DNA from: Ceriagrion tenellum
Lineage: Eukaryota > Arthropoda > Insecta > Odonata > Coenagrionidae
Length of the DNA stretch: 64,000 bases
Reading direction: 5' to 3'
NCBI GenBank assembly: GCA_963169105.1
Contig: OY720639.1
Coordinates: 99,460,559 to 99,524,558 of the forward strand
In this document: piece by piece, positions 42,285 to 53,809 of the stretch
Layout of the letters: every line of letters begins with the position of its first letter
Position numbering within the stretch: the stretch's first letter is position 1
Made by a program: the position numbers and the translations under genes
Notes under the pieces: generated by a model
Told to the model about the DNA's origin: nothing
Databases searched by the model: none
The model's input: the letters and a program-made list of their open reading frames with translations, nothing else

Positions 42285-43930
42285 TTAAGAAATGGGTCAT
42301 GTAGAAAAGAAGACTCCAAAGAGAATGCAAAAAAGTAAGCAGAAGCAACCAACTACGCCTCAGACTCCGAAAAAACATGAGAACCATAATTTTGGAGGGT
42401 TTTGCCAAACTCGAGACCGTGTTTTGACAAATTTTTATGATGGGTTTCTCCTCTTGCTGAGTGAGACTTACGGAGGTTAAAAATGAGCCGTTCGGAGAAG
42501 ATTAGCCCTGGTTCCTTGCACCCCAGGATCTCTTATTTTAAGACCCGCCATCAAACACCCTATCCTCGCCTTTAACTCCGGTCCAAGTTTAGACCAAAGG
42601 GGTTTCTAAGTGCCTTCAGCGTCGTAATTCATCTCTCGAGGAAATCATTACTCCGAGTTCCTTCCTCGCAGCAAGTTTAAACATGTTAGTGTTAGAGGCG
42701 AGAGGAATACTCAACAGGTTAAAAACAGGCGCTATCCGCGATGAAGTTATTACGTCCATTACTATGTAAATGTCGGTCGTAATCAGCTGTGTTCAAAATT
42801 AATTCCTAAGCATGCTAACCGAGTCATGATTTAGCGGTTGCGTGTCTTGCGGAGCCTCGGAAGCACCTGAGAGTTGAACAATAGTACGAACTCAAATGGC
42901 ACGCATTACCATAACATTACGCTAGGATGTACGAGCATATTCCACGGATTTATTCTTTCATTACTGTATTCTTCTCGACGTGTGAACTAATTTTCCGTTT
43001 AACCTGGAAAGTACGAACCCCCACCTCAATTAAGCAGAGCTAATTCATCACTTGTAATGAGTATTTTGTTAGCGTACATGAAATGCGTTACGAGTATTTG
43101 TATGCACCCTTTCTGACCCATGGCGTAACGGTACGAAGTTTTGCACGATAAAATCCTGCGTCTGGAAAGCCTCTAATTCATTTTAATTAAAAAAACGCAT
43201 AAAGACTAAAGAAGTTTCAATTTCCATCTCCATTATTAAATTCTGGGTTGGATACTTCGTGAGATGAGATTCTAGAGGCCTCATAATAAATTTTTGAGCA
43301 AAGTTAATCATTAACAGACTTCCATGGTTAGATTCTTCCTCCCTCGGACTCCGCCGACGTTTCTAGAAAGGCTTTTCCATTGTCCTTAGGGCTGTTGATG
43401 GTAGGTGTCGAAGTTGTAGTGTTTAAAGACTCTATTCTTCAGGTCAGGTCAATTGTGATTGGAGGAGGCGTATTTCTCCTTCGCACCACGTTGAAAATGG
43501 GATTCCCATTGGTCCTACCCGAAGCTAGCAGTAGACACATGGGATTCTAAGGCCTCTTTCGTGATCCTTCCACCATATCCTTCAGAGTGGCAGAGTATTT
43601 TAGTCTAGTCCAACCATCGGAACGTCAGCGTAGATGGAGATGGAGAAACGAACCCTGTCGGAAGCCTGAGAAATATTCACTTCAATTATTTGCCGGAAAA
43701 GCATCAAAACCAAATACGCAGACTCCTCTCATGATATAAATCCTATCGTAAATAATATCTTCACATCACTTAGCAGGATGACGTAGTACATTATAGAGTG
43801 GGCGCTGACGGACAAATAACCCAGAAGCTTGTGGAAGCTTATCTATATTCTGCTGTCCTCTACACGCTACACGAAACAACCAGAGCTCATATTATTAATA
43901 GTGCTTACAAGTTAGAAAATATTTTTCCTG
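42285..43930. other. no gene recognised
   Basis: Frames up to 67 codons only. No clear repeat, though CATGGCGTAACGGTACGAAG near 43130 hints at a dispersed element. Confidence 0.4.
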
Positions 43931-43934
43931 CAGA

Positions 43935-44175
43935 GGAGGATGTTTTTCAGAGGGAACCCGATCCCTACTTGAGTGCCTTGAGAAGGGCACTTCAAGTATA
44001 GTACTCCGTCTGTCGGATGAGATGTTAAACCCTGGTCCCCTTGGTGCCTTTCGTCAAGACCAGACTAATGCCGACGCCGGGTTTCTATCCACCCTTCCTC
44101 CCTTACCTATCCCCTATGGAGAAAATGACCTCAGCTTTCGGTCACCATCCCAAATATCGAATCAAAATATTTTTA
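43935..44175 (+). mobile_element. SINE copy, 5'-truncated tRNA-like head
   Basis: It matches the reverse complement of 53395-53745 over GAGG(A/T)(G/T)GATGTTTTTCA, CCCGATCCC, GGGCACTTCAAGTA, TACTCCGTCTGTCGGATGAG, GTCCCCTTGG and GACGCCGGGTTTCTATCCAC. The A-box part of the tRNA-like head is missing. Confidence 0.75.
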
Positions 44176-44447
44176 TACCTGTTTTCCATGTCTGGTAACC
44201 AAAAAATACCCACCATCGAGGCCGCACGCGTTCACATCTATATCCAGCGTCAACCATTCTCTTTTACTCACTTGGTAACTCCCAAGGCTTAAATGATGAC
44301 CAAGGTGACCCCTCGAGCCCGATACGAAAAAGTGTGGCGTCCACCGATCTGCTTGCGTGGCAAGTGCTCCTAAACACACAGGAAAATTTAGCTAACCGTC
44401 GATAAGATAAGAGAACGTATTCGCATAAAATTTGTGGAGCCTATACA

Positions 44448-44778
44448 TACATACATACCTATCACGCCGTTCCCTTCCGGAGTAGGCAGAGTCACTAAGT
44501 TTCACTCATAAATACCTATTTGTGCACCTAACTCTGCTTCAATAATTTCCTCCATACTGACCTATCCTTTCAAACCTCTTTACCTTCATTTACCCCCATA
44601 CACTGCTTCGTACACGCCCTCCTGTTTTTAAGACTCTTAATATTCCTCCTGCTATGAATTTTCTCAACCACATTCAACCACAACTTTCTCGGCCTACCTC
44701 TACCTCTCGCACCATTCATTTCAGTCTTTTACGTCTGTTTCGTTATTCGACTCTCATCCATTCTCTCAATGGATTTCC
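44448..44778 (-). pseudogene. LINE group A C-terminal fragment with 3' tail
   Basis: CATACATACATACCT leads into TATCACGCCGTTCCC, followed by the group A coding end up to TTATTCGACTCTCATCCATT. The reverse strand still spells the GARGRGRPRKL-like motif (about 44690-44720). A fold-back begins directly at its truncated 5' side. Confidence 0.75.
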
Positions 44779-44784
44779 ATATTT

Positions 44785-44953
44785 GAAAATAAACACTTGT
44801 ATACTTTCCACTCTTTTATTCTCGTCAACGACCATGGTTTCATTACATTAATTGACCCTGATGATTTTGATTACACCCTTATGAAGGCATAATGTGCTGA
44901 AACCATGGTCAGTGAGGAAAATAAGTGTGAAAATTGTACCAGTGTTTATTTTC
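44785..44953. repeat. 169-bp fold-back with long-stem hammerhead-like core
   Basis: The terminal 13 bases of the arms (GAAAATAAACACT, 44785-44797; complement 44941-44953) are perfect. The inner arms both carry ACCATGGT. The + strand has CTGATGA (44858-44864), then a stem II region with ATTA/TAAT and CCTT-ATG-AAGG pairing. GAAA follows (44899-44902), then self-complementary ACCATGGT and GTC (44908-44910). The opposite arm on the reverse strand reads GAAACCATGGTCGTTGAC. Confidence 0.65.
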
Positions 44954-44959
44954 ACTTCA

Positions 44960-46260
44960 GTAAGATGTCGACACCATCCGATAAGAACATATTTTATCAT
45001 TTTATATGCACTACAATTCCACCATACTATTTTATCTTGAGGTATGTCGAAGAGTCTCAAATCTGCACACTGTTTTTGCCTTGAGTGCCTTGAGCCAGCA
45101 AAACCAGCAAGGCTTTTATCATATTTTTAGGTCATATCACGCCTTCGATTTCTGTTACGGTTTCAATACAACTTTTTAATTCAGTTCCATGACTGTTTGC
45201 CGCACCAGCTTTCTCTAGGTGACCTGGTAACTCCAAGATTTACTAGTTCTAGTACTTTTCACCAGCTAGGAGAGACATACACAGTGAGAAACATCGAAAT
45301 TGTGGATGATGAAGAGTGACGTAGACATTTTGTTTCTCAATTCTCGGGGTGTTATGTGCTCAAAAGTTTAATTATCCCTATGGTTTTGTATCATTCTTAT
45401 TGAGTTAAATGGAAGTCGTCGCAGTTCCCCTGGCTTTTAGACACACCTAGCTTTTCATCTACCCACACAAGTTTCACAAGTCGTTTATCGTGGCCGCCTC
45501 AGAACTCTGGCTTTCTATTTCAATTGATTTGAGGAAATCTCATTCGTTGGCAACTTTTCAATAAAAATTGTATGAAATTTAATTCTAGGATGTTTTCCTG
45601 AATAGTTTAGCCTTTTCAGTATGAAATTCTAATCACTAATTTTTTCTATATAATTGTTTTTTTCAAGGTTCATTTATTTTTTATGTTTTAACTGTTCAAA
45701 ATGTTCTTTTTGTTTCAAATCTCAAACGTATGTAACCTTAATGATTTTTACGCTTCGATTATCCTGTACCATATCTATATCTATCTTTGAATTTAATTGT
45801 AACAAATGAATAGGTATTGTTTTTTACTGAGGGCAGTTTTTTTTGTCTCTCTTTTTTATTAAGTTCCACTAATTATTCTAATTTGAAAACAATCATTCAT
45901 TATTTTTTAAATTACCTCGCAGCTATTTCATTGTATCTATTTTTCGCTCAAAGAGACCTGTACCAGAGTGTAATAAAGGTTTATTCTTTTCTATATATCC
46001 TACCCAGCCTGCTGCGGTGGAGACCACAGACCCTGAACAGTAAGGTATTACATCAAATACGGCCTCCGGGAGGACGATTTTAGCTCCAGCCTTTCTCTCT
46101 TTCACCAAAAGAGACTCAGGACTTTTGATGCACGAACTACGAGAAAATATGGGAGAAAGTTGTAAAGAGAAATGGGAACAGGAAAAGAGATGAATGACTC
46201 GTCCCTTGGTAACCGTTTCCAAAAATCGTTCCGATCGCTTAATGATTTCCGAGTCTGTCT
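44960..46260. other. no gene recognised
   Basis: A+T-rich; open frames of 88-125 codons at 45817-46300 lack domains. Confidence 0.4.
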
Positions 46261-46266
46261 GAGGTC

Positions 46267-46292
46267 GGGGGGGGGGAGGGGGGAGGGGGAGG
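46267..46292 (+). other. G-quadruplex candidate
   Basis: A run of ten G is followed by A, six G, A, five G, A, then GG. At least four G-runs of three or more can be formed with single-base loops. Confidence 0.7.
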
Positions 46293-46504
46293 AGCTTCAA
46301 TATTCCACGGTGCGGAAGCAGAAAGAGTGCCCGAAGCAGTACACATCAAGTCGTGAGCACGCCGGCAGTGTTGTATGTGGGTGGACATACCTGAAACTGG
46401 AAGCAACTGGAAGCAAAGTTTTATGTGGCCCCACCTTGACTGTGTTAGTCAAAAGAAATAGTAAATCCTAAACTTTATTTTTTCCAGTTAAAAACATACA
46501 GCTT

Positions 46505-46890
46505 TCACTTTTTAAGTTAAAAAAAAATGAAATGGTACTTCTTCTTAAAAAAATTTTAATTTCACATGTTTCGGTTCCCAAAGCCATCATCACGTGACTT
46601 TAAAATTTTTCCATCTTTTTGATCCTACATATAGTTTTATAGCGTGGACGTCATACACTCCAACTCGCCTGAGACTGTCAGATTTATTATGATTACTATA
46701 AAAAATGAAGGAGTAAAAACTTCGCCTGAGAATGTCAGATATATTATAATTACTATAAAAATTGGAGGAGTAAAAACAGCCATTGTGGTTTTAAACAATT
46801 TAAAACTACTCACTTACTGAGAGAACTTTGTCTCAATACTTATATGGCGTCAATAGGTGTCATCTGATAATCATTATGAGTACATTATTG
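46505..46890 (-). repeat. dispersed repeat, copy 2, with 57-bp internal tandem duplication
   Basis: This is the counterpart of 34755-35095. The reverse strand reads GTGATGATGGCTTTGGGAAC followed by CGAAACATGTG (GAAA complement at 46569-46572). The segment CGCCTGAGACTGTCAGAT...GGAGTAAAAAC is duplicated in tandem at 46664-46720 and 46721-46777, while copy 1 has it once. Confidence 0.65.
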
Positions 46891-46894
46891 ATAC

Positions 46895-47640
46895 TCTAGT
46901 TACAATACCGCAGATATAGTGCCAGGGTACATGACTTTTTAACTATTATATTTATAAGTATAATCTTAGCACTAATTGTTCAGAATTCTAAGGCATCTTA
47001 AATATACCACGAAAAAGACCAATAAAAACAAGATAACGATGCATTAGTAATTTTTCAAATGTTAGGAGTAGTTATATTTTGGCCTCGTCTTCATGATAAA
47101 GTGCCCAGATAGCAGTAAGTAAAGTCAACGATAAAATACCTTACCGATTAGAAAATAAAATTATATCCCTCGAATTGCTCCTACATTTACCCCTATTAAA
47201 ATAAATGTGTTACTAAATTTTCCTAATAACAACGTATAATTACCTATTGATAACCTATAATTCCTAGAGGAGAAATTTTTGTCATGTTATTTAAATTATA
47301 CAATTTATTCAAGATAAACCTTGCATGACTCCTGGAAATAAAAAATGGAAAGAGGAATCTCCTATGTACATAAAAAGAGCTGATTCTAATATCATATTAA
47401 TTCAATTTCTATCAATTTTTAATATTTCTATGATAAGGACAGTTTTAAATAGCAATATAAAAGTTATTGCTTATAAATGTAAAATATTTTATGGAAGGTC
47501 CTCTTGAAGAGGGGTTTGGTTTTTATTTATTATTGGAATAAAAGACAATAAACTAACTTCTAACCCAATTCATACAATAATTCATGATTTAGCTCTAATT
47601 TAATTGTTACTCCTATGATCTGTGTTGCGATAAATTTTAT
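46895..47640. other. very A+T-rich DNA, nothing recognised
   Basis: A short 60-codon frame at 47325-47507 has no domain. The base composition resembles organelle DNA, but no mitochondrial gene could be identified. Confidence 0.4.
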
Positions 47641-47655
47641 CCAATACTCATTGTG

Positions 47656-47850
47656 TCGGCCCCGGTGGCGGCGGGGTAAAGTCCCCACCAGCTAACCCGA
47701 GGGTCGCGGGTTCGAGTCTCGCCTGGGTAGAAAAAATACCTGTAACTGCCCAGGACATGGGTGTTTGTGTAATTAAGTTATATGTAAGAGAGGACTGCAT
47801 AGTCCTAATATCGCTCAAATAAATAAAGACGACATTATTATTATTATTAT
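47656..47850 (+). mobile_element. tRNA-derived SINE with (ATT)n tail
   Basis: The head has a GTGGCGGCGGGG segment in the A-box position and GGTTCGAGTCTC (about 47710-47721) as a good B-box of RNA polymerase III. A tRNA-unrelated body and an ATTATTATTATT tail follow. ATTGTG occurs just before the element (47650-47655) and at the end of the tail (47848-47853), a possible short target duplication. Confidence 0.8.
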
Positions 47851-47859
47851 TGTGAGTAT

Positions 47860-49190
47860 ATTATTGACCGAAAATGATGAGGACATATTTAGTGCAATTA
47901 AAAAGAGAGGGATTAATTCTCTCATAAAAAGGGTATGAACCTATAAGCTTATCTTTTTATTTCTTGGTGTAATAATTCATGAAGATTTCTGATGTTTTAG
48001 GAATAGATAGACTCTGAAAGCAGTAATAAAGGTAAAGGAATTTAACGTTTTTCATAGCATTCTGACTCCAGTTCAACTATTTATTAGCTGATTACTCAAA
48101 AATACGCCATATGGCAGATTAATTGTATCACGCAACGATTTTCTAGAAGATATTTTTACAATGAAGAGTTTGTTGAAAAATTGATTTTGCATTTAAAAAA
48201 ATTAAATTTCAACTGTTTTATCCCACTCTTGCATTTGCTACCATATGATTTTATGCAAATTTGCAAAGAAACTAGCATGGACGAGAAGAATTTTGGCTTC
48301 CTGTGACAAAATGTCCTCGTTCTAAGAGATGTGTTCTTCCCTAAGAAGACCAGAAATGAAACTCGGCTAAATTTTGAGGATTTTTATGCATTCAATCACA
48401 TTCATTAGAGGTAAAATTCTTCAGATTCCATTTCGGAAAAAAACGCATTGCAAGCACACCGAAGAGATTGGGACTCCACCCGAAAATTTCCGTCACCTCG
48501 AACATTAGATCCCGGTTCCTCTAGATGAGAAACAATTACCCTTCGTCACTACAAAAGTCCAATTTCAACGAGCATCCTAAAGTCAAATCTACCGCAGTAA
48601 ATTTATTTACCGGACATGAGCTATTTACGTCTATCACTGCAAGCCACATGAGAGAATGGGTGGTCGATTTTTCACCAACATGCAGTGCTCCACATTATAC
48701 AAATTTCTTGAAGCTACAAGTGCATTAAAACATTTACAATGCACATGAGTTTTATGGATAAGGAATAGCCAGCAAATGCCTAATATGAGGAGAATTTTCA
48801 TGATCATGCCCTGAGCCATGTACTACTAATGCCATGGAAACAAAGAGTATTGTTAATTGTGCAACTCCAAATATGAACATAGACACCTATAGAAATTAGA
48901 AGGGAAAGTGCGCAAATCAGTGTTATGTAGCTAACTAAGACAAATTTAGAAGAGAGAAAAACATAGAAATAGCTTCTCTGTCTTTGTATAACCCATGAAA
49001 TTTTGTCAAAACGGCCGGTATCCTCTCTTATCGTTCACTCGACTGTATATAATATCAAAAAACGTGCACATTCTGCAGTCTATTTTCCTTATTTCACTCT
49101 CAATACTTATCCTATCGTTCAGTATGATAAATCGTGTATAATTTTTTTGGCATCTTATTAAACTAGATCCGCTTGAAATGTAATTAAAAG
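47860..49190. other. no gene recognised
   Basis: A+T-rich with only short frames and no repeat noticed. Confidence 0.4.
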
Positions 49191-49200
49191 TAAAAATACA

Positions 49201-49294
49201 AATAAAGTCTTCTCGAGTTTTCCACCAGGTTAGGTTGGCCGACGTTTCGATGACTACCTCCGCCATCGTCCTCAGGGCATGCCCTGACTTTATT
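49201..49294 (-). ncRNA. hammerhead-ribozyme-like repeat, complete core
   Basis: On the reverse strand an outer stem pairs AATAAAGTC with GACTTTATT (49286-49294 and 49201-49209, 9 bp). Then comes GCC (49276-49278), the core CTGAGGA (49269-49275), one extra C, stem II GATG...CATC (49264-49267 with 49249-49252) and GAAA (49245-49248). A 2-bp stem III follows (ACGT, 49242-49245), GTC (49241-49243) and GGC (49238-49240), which pairs with GCC. All invariant core bases are present. The extra C before stem II and the loop-less stem III depart from the classical fold. The latter would need dimerisation. A decayed relative is at 17.36 kb. Confidence 0.58.
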
Positions 49295-49299
49295 AGTAT

Positions 49300-49860
49300 C
49301 ATACGTCGGGAATAAAAGTAAAAATGTTTGACGGATAATCTCTGAGCGACTCCCTTCTTAGATGCACCAGTGCCCTCACAACGCCAATGAAACTATCGTT
49401 ACGACATTTTACATACATATTGCGAATATTCATTGCAACACGTTCTGTACAAAGCGCTACCTTCTTGTTCATGCAACATGGACAAAAAGGGGAAACGTCC
49501 CTGTGGTTTATAGAGATGGAAGGAAAAACACCCATCGCTCCTTGGAAAGCACTAAGAATAGCTACTCATATCACTGCGTGCGATCGTACGGTTGTGACTT
49601 CAGGGCAGGACCTCACATCGAACGCCGACTTTGAAAGTTCTCCATGGGAACGTGCTTTCAGTCGGTCGGGGAGGGGGGGTCGGGTTCGCCGTGAAACCGG
49701 GAGGGTTGAATGTAAGGGTAGCGGAAGACATCCAGGCGAAGTTTGCGGAGAATGCGGAGAGCCAAACATCCGCAGGGTACGTCAAAGCTCATAAATGGAT
49801 TCGTCGCCAATCGATGAGCGGTTTTGATACTCGGAACTGAACTTTATCTCCCCGAGGCAG
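49300..49860. other. CpG-richer segment with overlapping open frames
   Basis: A 135-codon forward frame (49387-49794) and several overlapping frames occur. The second half is rich in G, R and E. No domain or family is recognised, and no neighbouring evidence supports a gene. Confidence 0.3.
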
Positions 49861-50652
49861 ATATACCTGCACCTGTGCTGAAAACCACCGCACGGGAAGC
49901 GGTTTCAAGCAAACTGACGAGCCATGTAAGGTGAGTGATTGACGAAAAAAGTTCGAGTACCGACGGTGAAGCTGCTTTGTTAACCTAACTCTTGAAGGAT
50001 GGTTGGGGATATATCGACATTATTATTTTATCACCATGTGTAGATACCAGTACAACCAGGCCCTTCCCGTAACCATGTCTAACCTCGCAATAGTGTTCTT
50101 ATTTGCGGGAATTTGACACGCAAATTATTTTTAAATGTGAACTGTTTCGTAAAATTGAATTTATTGATGCTGGTATGTTAATGGCCTTCCATCTCGTTAA
50201 TTCCATATTATTCTGATGAATTTTCCAAGAATTTTCATATTTTCTATTTCTACGGTTGTGCTTCAATTGAATCCGGCATATATTCCCCATCGTCAATTTT
50301 AAAACTTCTAAATTAAGCTTTGTAGATTACTAACCTTATCTCTACCGTTTACCATACATATGCCATAGTGTTTGCTCTGGCAATTAAAGTACTTTTCCCA
50401 TTTTTATGCGTTTCTAACGGAATTTTATGCAGGACATTGGAAAGTTCTGTTGCAAAATTGACAACAATGGTTTTCATTTTAGATTCTTATATTGTATAAT
50501 TTTTTTACTTTCTATTCCAGTGCCAGGCCTTATCTTCATTCACCTGATACTTCATGTTTTATTGCTATTTCCATAAACTTTTTCGTATTAATTTCGTATT
50601 TCGTATGAAAAAAACCAATGGTTGGCGAGTTTACTTTGTGGAAGTTGTTCAT

Positions 50653-50828
50653 CTTTAAAATTAAACTACTTAGTTTTTTCCAATAATATATTAGAAAACA
50701 GAATTTGACCGGTTTTGCTGTTGTTTAGGAATTGTATATCTTGATAATGTCCTGAAAAGGCCGAAACCGGTCGAATTGAGTTTTCTAATATATTGGTGGA
50801 AAAAAAACTAAGTAGTTTTATTTTAAAG
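50653..50828. repeat. 176-bp fold-back with GGCCGAAACCGGTC motif
   Basis: The arm ends CTTTAAAATTAAACTACTTA (50653 on) and their complement (ending 50828) match 20 of 21. Complementarity continues through TTTTTCCAATAATATATTAG to ACCGGT in both arms. The + strand has CTGAAAA (50752-50758), GGCC, GAAA (50763-50766), ACCGGT and GTC. Stem II is almost absent and G8 of the core is A, so this copy would not fold as a hammerhead. Confidence 0.65.
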
Positions 50829-50904
50829 ATTACAACAAAAGATTTACTGATTTAAGACGTGAAGAATTCTTAGCTAGTCTACATTTTGCAACAAAACAGC
50901 CCAA

Positions 50905-51108
50905 TGAAAACAGTTATGGAAGGCGTAATGAATGGGAAGAATTACAGAGAAAGACCAAGGAATAGAATACGTAATGAAAATCATTGGCATCATCCAAGTA
51001 AATACATGGTTACGTAGGAATGAAGCGTGTGACAGAAAAAAGAGAAGAACGAAGAGCTGTTGCCACCAATCTTTGGATTGATGAAATTTGGTGACAATTC
51101 TTAACTTG
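50905..51108 (+). pseudogene. LINE group B-like 3' end, heavily decayed
   Basis: GAAAGACCAAGGAATAGAAT (from GRPRxxxxD) is followed by GAAGAACGAAGAGCTGTTGC and CCAATCTTTGGATTGATGA. This is the group B-like C-terminus (DREEWRAxANQSxD). Confidence 0.55.
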
Positions 51109-51109
51109 A

Positions 51110-53390
51110 TGATTATTCACGAATGCGTTTCCACTCGCAAGTTTATCTGTTAAGTACGTCCTTTTTCTTTATGCTAGCCTAAGAAATTTAAAAAAAATTA
51201 AAAACGATTTTTAAAATGCACATACTGTAACGCCGCGTTCTTGTCTATTGTGCTCCTGTTAATTATTCTTTATGTTTTCTTCTGTATGTTTTATTATATA
51301 ATTTATTTATTGGCTTTATTAACCGAAAATTTTTCTTTGCTTGAATTATTTTCATAAGTGTATGGTGTTTAAGTATGCAAATTAATTTTTTATTTAGACG
51401 TTGTTAAGGAATTGTTTAAGCTTTTGTTTTGGTGGAGATAGACTGTTGAAAAAAGAGGGAGACACGCGTAAGGTGTCCGAACGTGTGTACTGAAATTTTC
51501 TCTCCTCCGTCCGAAAAAATAAATTACACCAAGGAAATTGTGTACCAACTATCTTAATAATTATCCCTACCTCACAGCAAAGCATTACAATACCCACCGA
51601 CTATTTTTCGATATGCCTCAGGCGCGCAAATTTCTTATGATTTTAATTGATGTGTGCAGTTTTACAGATTATTGTTAAAGCTGCACTATATTCCAGCATC
51701 AGATAGCCTCCATTCATTTTTATCACAAGCAATTAACATGATTTTGGATTTTCTCTGGCTTTTTTGTCGACGAGGTCGCCTCACCACGCGTTACTGAGAA
51801 AATAATTAATAAAATAAATATTTAAATACATTATTTTAAACACGTTTTTAAAAGGGACTAAAATGTATATAATAATTTATATAAAACTTATTATTCATAA
51901 TGCCATATACTAATTGCCCTTAAACTAGGTGTTGGCGAATTTTAAAAGTAATCAAAATGCTTGTAAAATTAAAAAAAAATATTGGGCACATGCAATATAC
52001 ATAAATAATTGTTGTATGGATGTAACAGTAAGGATTATAGGTAGTTACTCTAGGAGAGAAAATTTAAATGATCGTTCAAATCAATTGCATAGCAGTATGA
52101 TTACTGGTGAATATTTATACGTGTATGTAATTATGTATTTATATGACACTATGCACAACAATGTATTCTGACCCAATATTATTGCATTGTCATTCAATTC
52201 TGAGCTATTTTAAAAATTTCCAGTCTCTAAACCATTAGCAAGTTTTCTTATTAGCAAGCAATCGATTACAAAATTTGTGTCAACCCGCCATATTGAGTTA
52301 ATACTAAATAAAATTAGTTTAATACTTATATTATATATTAATATTACATATTATTGCATTTTTATTTGGTTCTTAGCTATGCCTCAAATTTCAAGTCTCT
52401 AGAACATCAGATAGCTAGTTTAAAATCGATTTCAAAATTTATGAACCCGCTAAAGCGAGTTAATAAAAAACGTGTTAGAAATGAAGCGAGATAATGGACG
52501 ATTTAAAAATATAGCAAAATGAATGAGGTCTGGCCATTTGCCAAACGATTTTCTCTGCTTGTGTATTGGGATAAAACTCCGTAAGCAAACATCGTAGACG
52601 TGAAGTAAACACTATTGATGAAATATCACAGTACGAAATTTAAAAAAAAATACAAAAATTGTAGAGCTTTTAGCCTTGATTAATTTAACTGACTCAAAGC
52701 TAAACTGTTCTTCCCTTTCCAATATTTTGGCAAAAACGAGATGGCATTATTTCCACGGAATTATTTCTATGTGAAGAGCCCAGTGATCGGCAAGGCACCT
52801 AATCTCTACAACTTTGACTTGCTGTTCACAAATATGATTGTCATTTGTCTGAAAAGTACCCTATTTCAGAAGTAAAGGCAGTTGAGGTTGAGAAAATCAA
52901 TGAGATATCATTTTATTTTTATTTAAGCTTACATATCGATGAGAGTGATATGTTTTTTCTTTTTTGCCGAGTTTCAATGCAAGATACGTATGTTATGTTT
53001 GAGATGTTCCCCTTAATGTGAGAAAATTCGATAAAATTAAAAAAAAGATGAATGAAACATTCACAATGAGGCACTTAAGCAAAATTGGTAAACATAAAAT
53101 CCTAAACATTTTTCTTAAGATTTTTATGTTTAATTTTAGCAACAATTTTCTCAGAATTTACATAACTTCCAGATGGACAACGATTGAGAGAGTAATCATG
53201 GTTGGTTCTATCTTCCGCGTTTGTATTATCGCTTTCCAGAACGCAATCCAACCCAGAGGAGCAACGTTCAAAGCCACTGTTCTAAGAGCTCAATCCATCA
53301 GTGAAAGTTTGTCATATGTGCCACGTTTTAAAATTCAAATTAACGACGAATGCGTTTCCACTAGCGAGACGGTAATATAGAGTATAGATG
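51110..53390. other. A+T-rich DNA, no gene recognised
   Basis: Frames of 80 codons (51929-52171) and 120 codons (53018-53380) show no domain. A ribosome- or promoter-type signal was not sought in eukaryotic DNA. The second frame runs to the edge of the SINE at 53395. Confidence 0.4.
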
Positions 53391-53394
53391 ACAC

Positions 53395-53800
53395 GATAGT
53401 ACGCGAAATGCTGTGATCGAGCCCCAGGTTATGGATCAGCGTACAGAGAGCATGGGGGCCGAGAGTATTTTCTTTCTTGTCGTTCTTCCTATCGGGTTGG
53501 ATTGGATATTTGGGGAGGCGACCGACGGCTAAGGTCATTTGAGCCATAGGGAATAGGTAAGGGAGGAAGGGTGGATAGAAACCCGGCGTCAGAATTAGCC
53601 TGCTCTTAAAGAAAGGCGCCAAGGGGACCACGGTTTAACGTCTCATCCGACAGACGGAGTACTGTACTTGAAGTGCCCTCCACAAGTCACTTAAGAGGGG
53701 ATCGGGTCCCTTGAAAAACATCCACCTCTGCATGGATTTGAACCCTGGCCGCTCGTGTGGTAGGCGAGTACTCTAACCACCACACCAACCCGATCCCCCT
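53395..53800 (-). mobile_element. tRNA-derived SINE, about full length
   Basis: The reverse strand starts near 53800 with GGGATCGGGTTGGTGTGGTG and GTTAGAGTACTCGCC (A-box region). GGTTCAAATCC (about 53736-53746) is a clear B-box. The roughly 300-bp body matches the copy at 43935-44175. Spacing between A- and B-boxes is about 35-40 bp, as in a tRNA. The tail is not clearly bounded. Confidence 0.82.
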
Positions 53801-53809
53801 TATTCCAAT

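Noticed and set aside
46900..47640. Possible mitochondrial insertion because of composition
   Set aside because: No mitochondrial gene segment could be recognised in standard or invertebrate mitochondrial code.
49387..49794. 135-codon forward frame
   Set aside because: No recognisable domain, and overlapping frames on both strands are equally open.
53735..53800. Possible functional tRNA gene (good B-box)
   Set aside because: It is the head of a SINE. The body continues for about 300 bp and recurs at 43.9 kb, and no clean acceptor stem could be formed.
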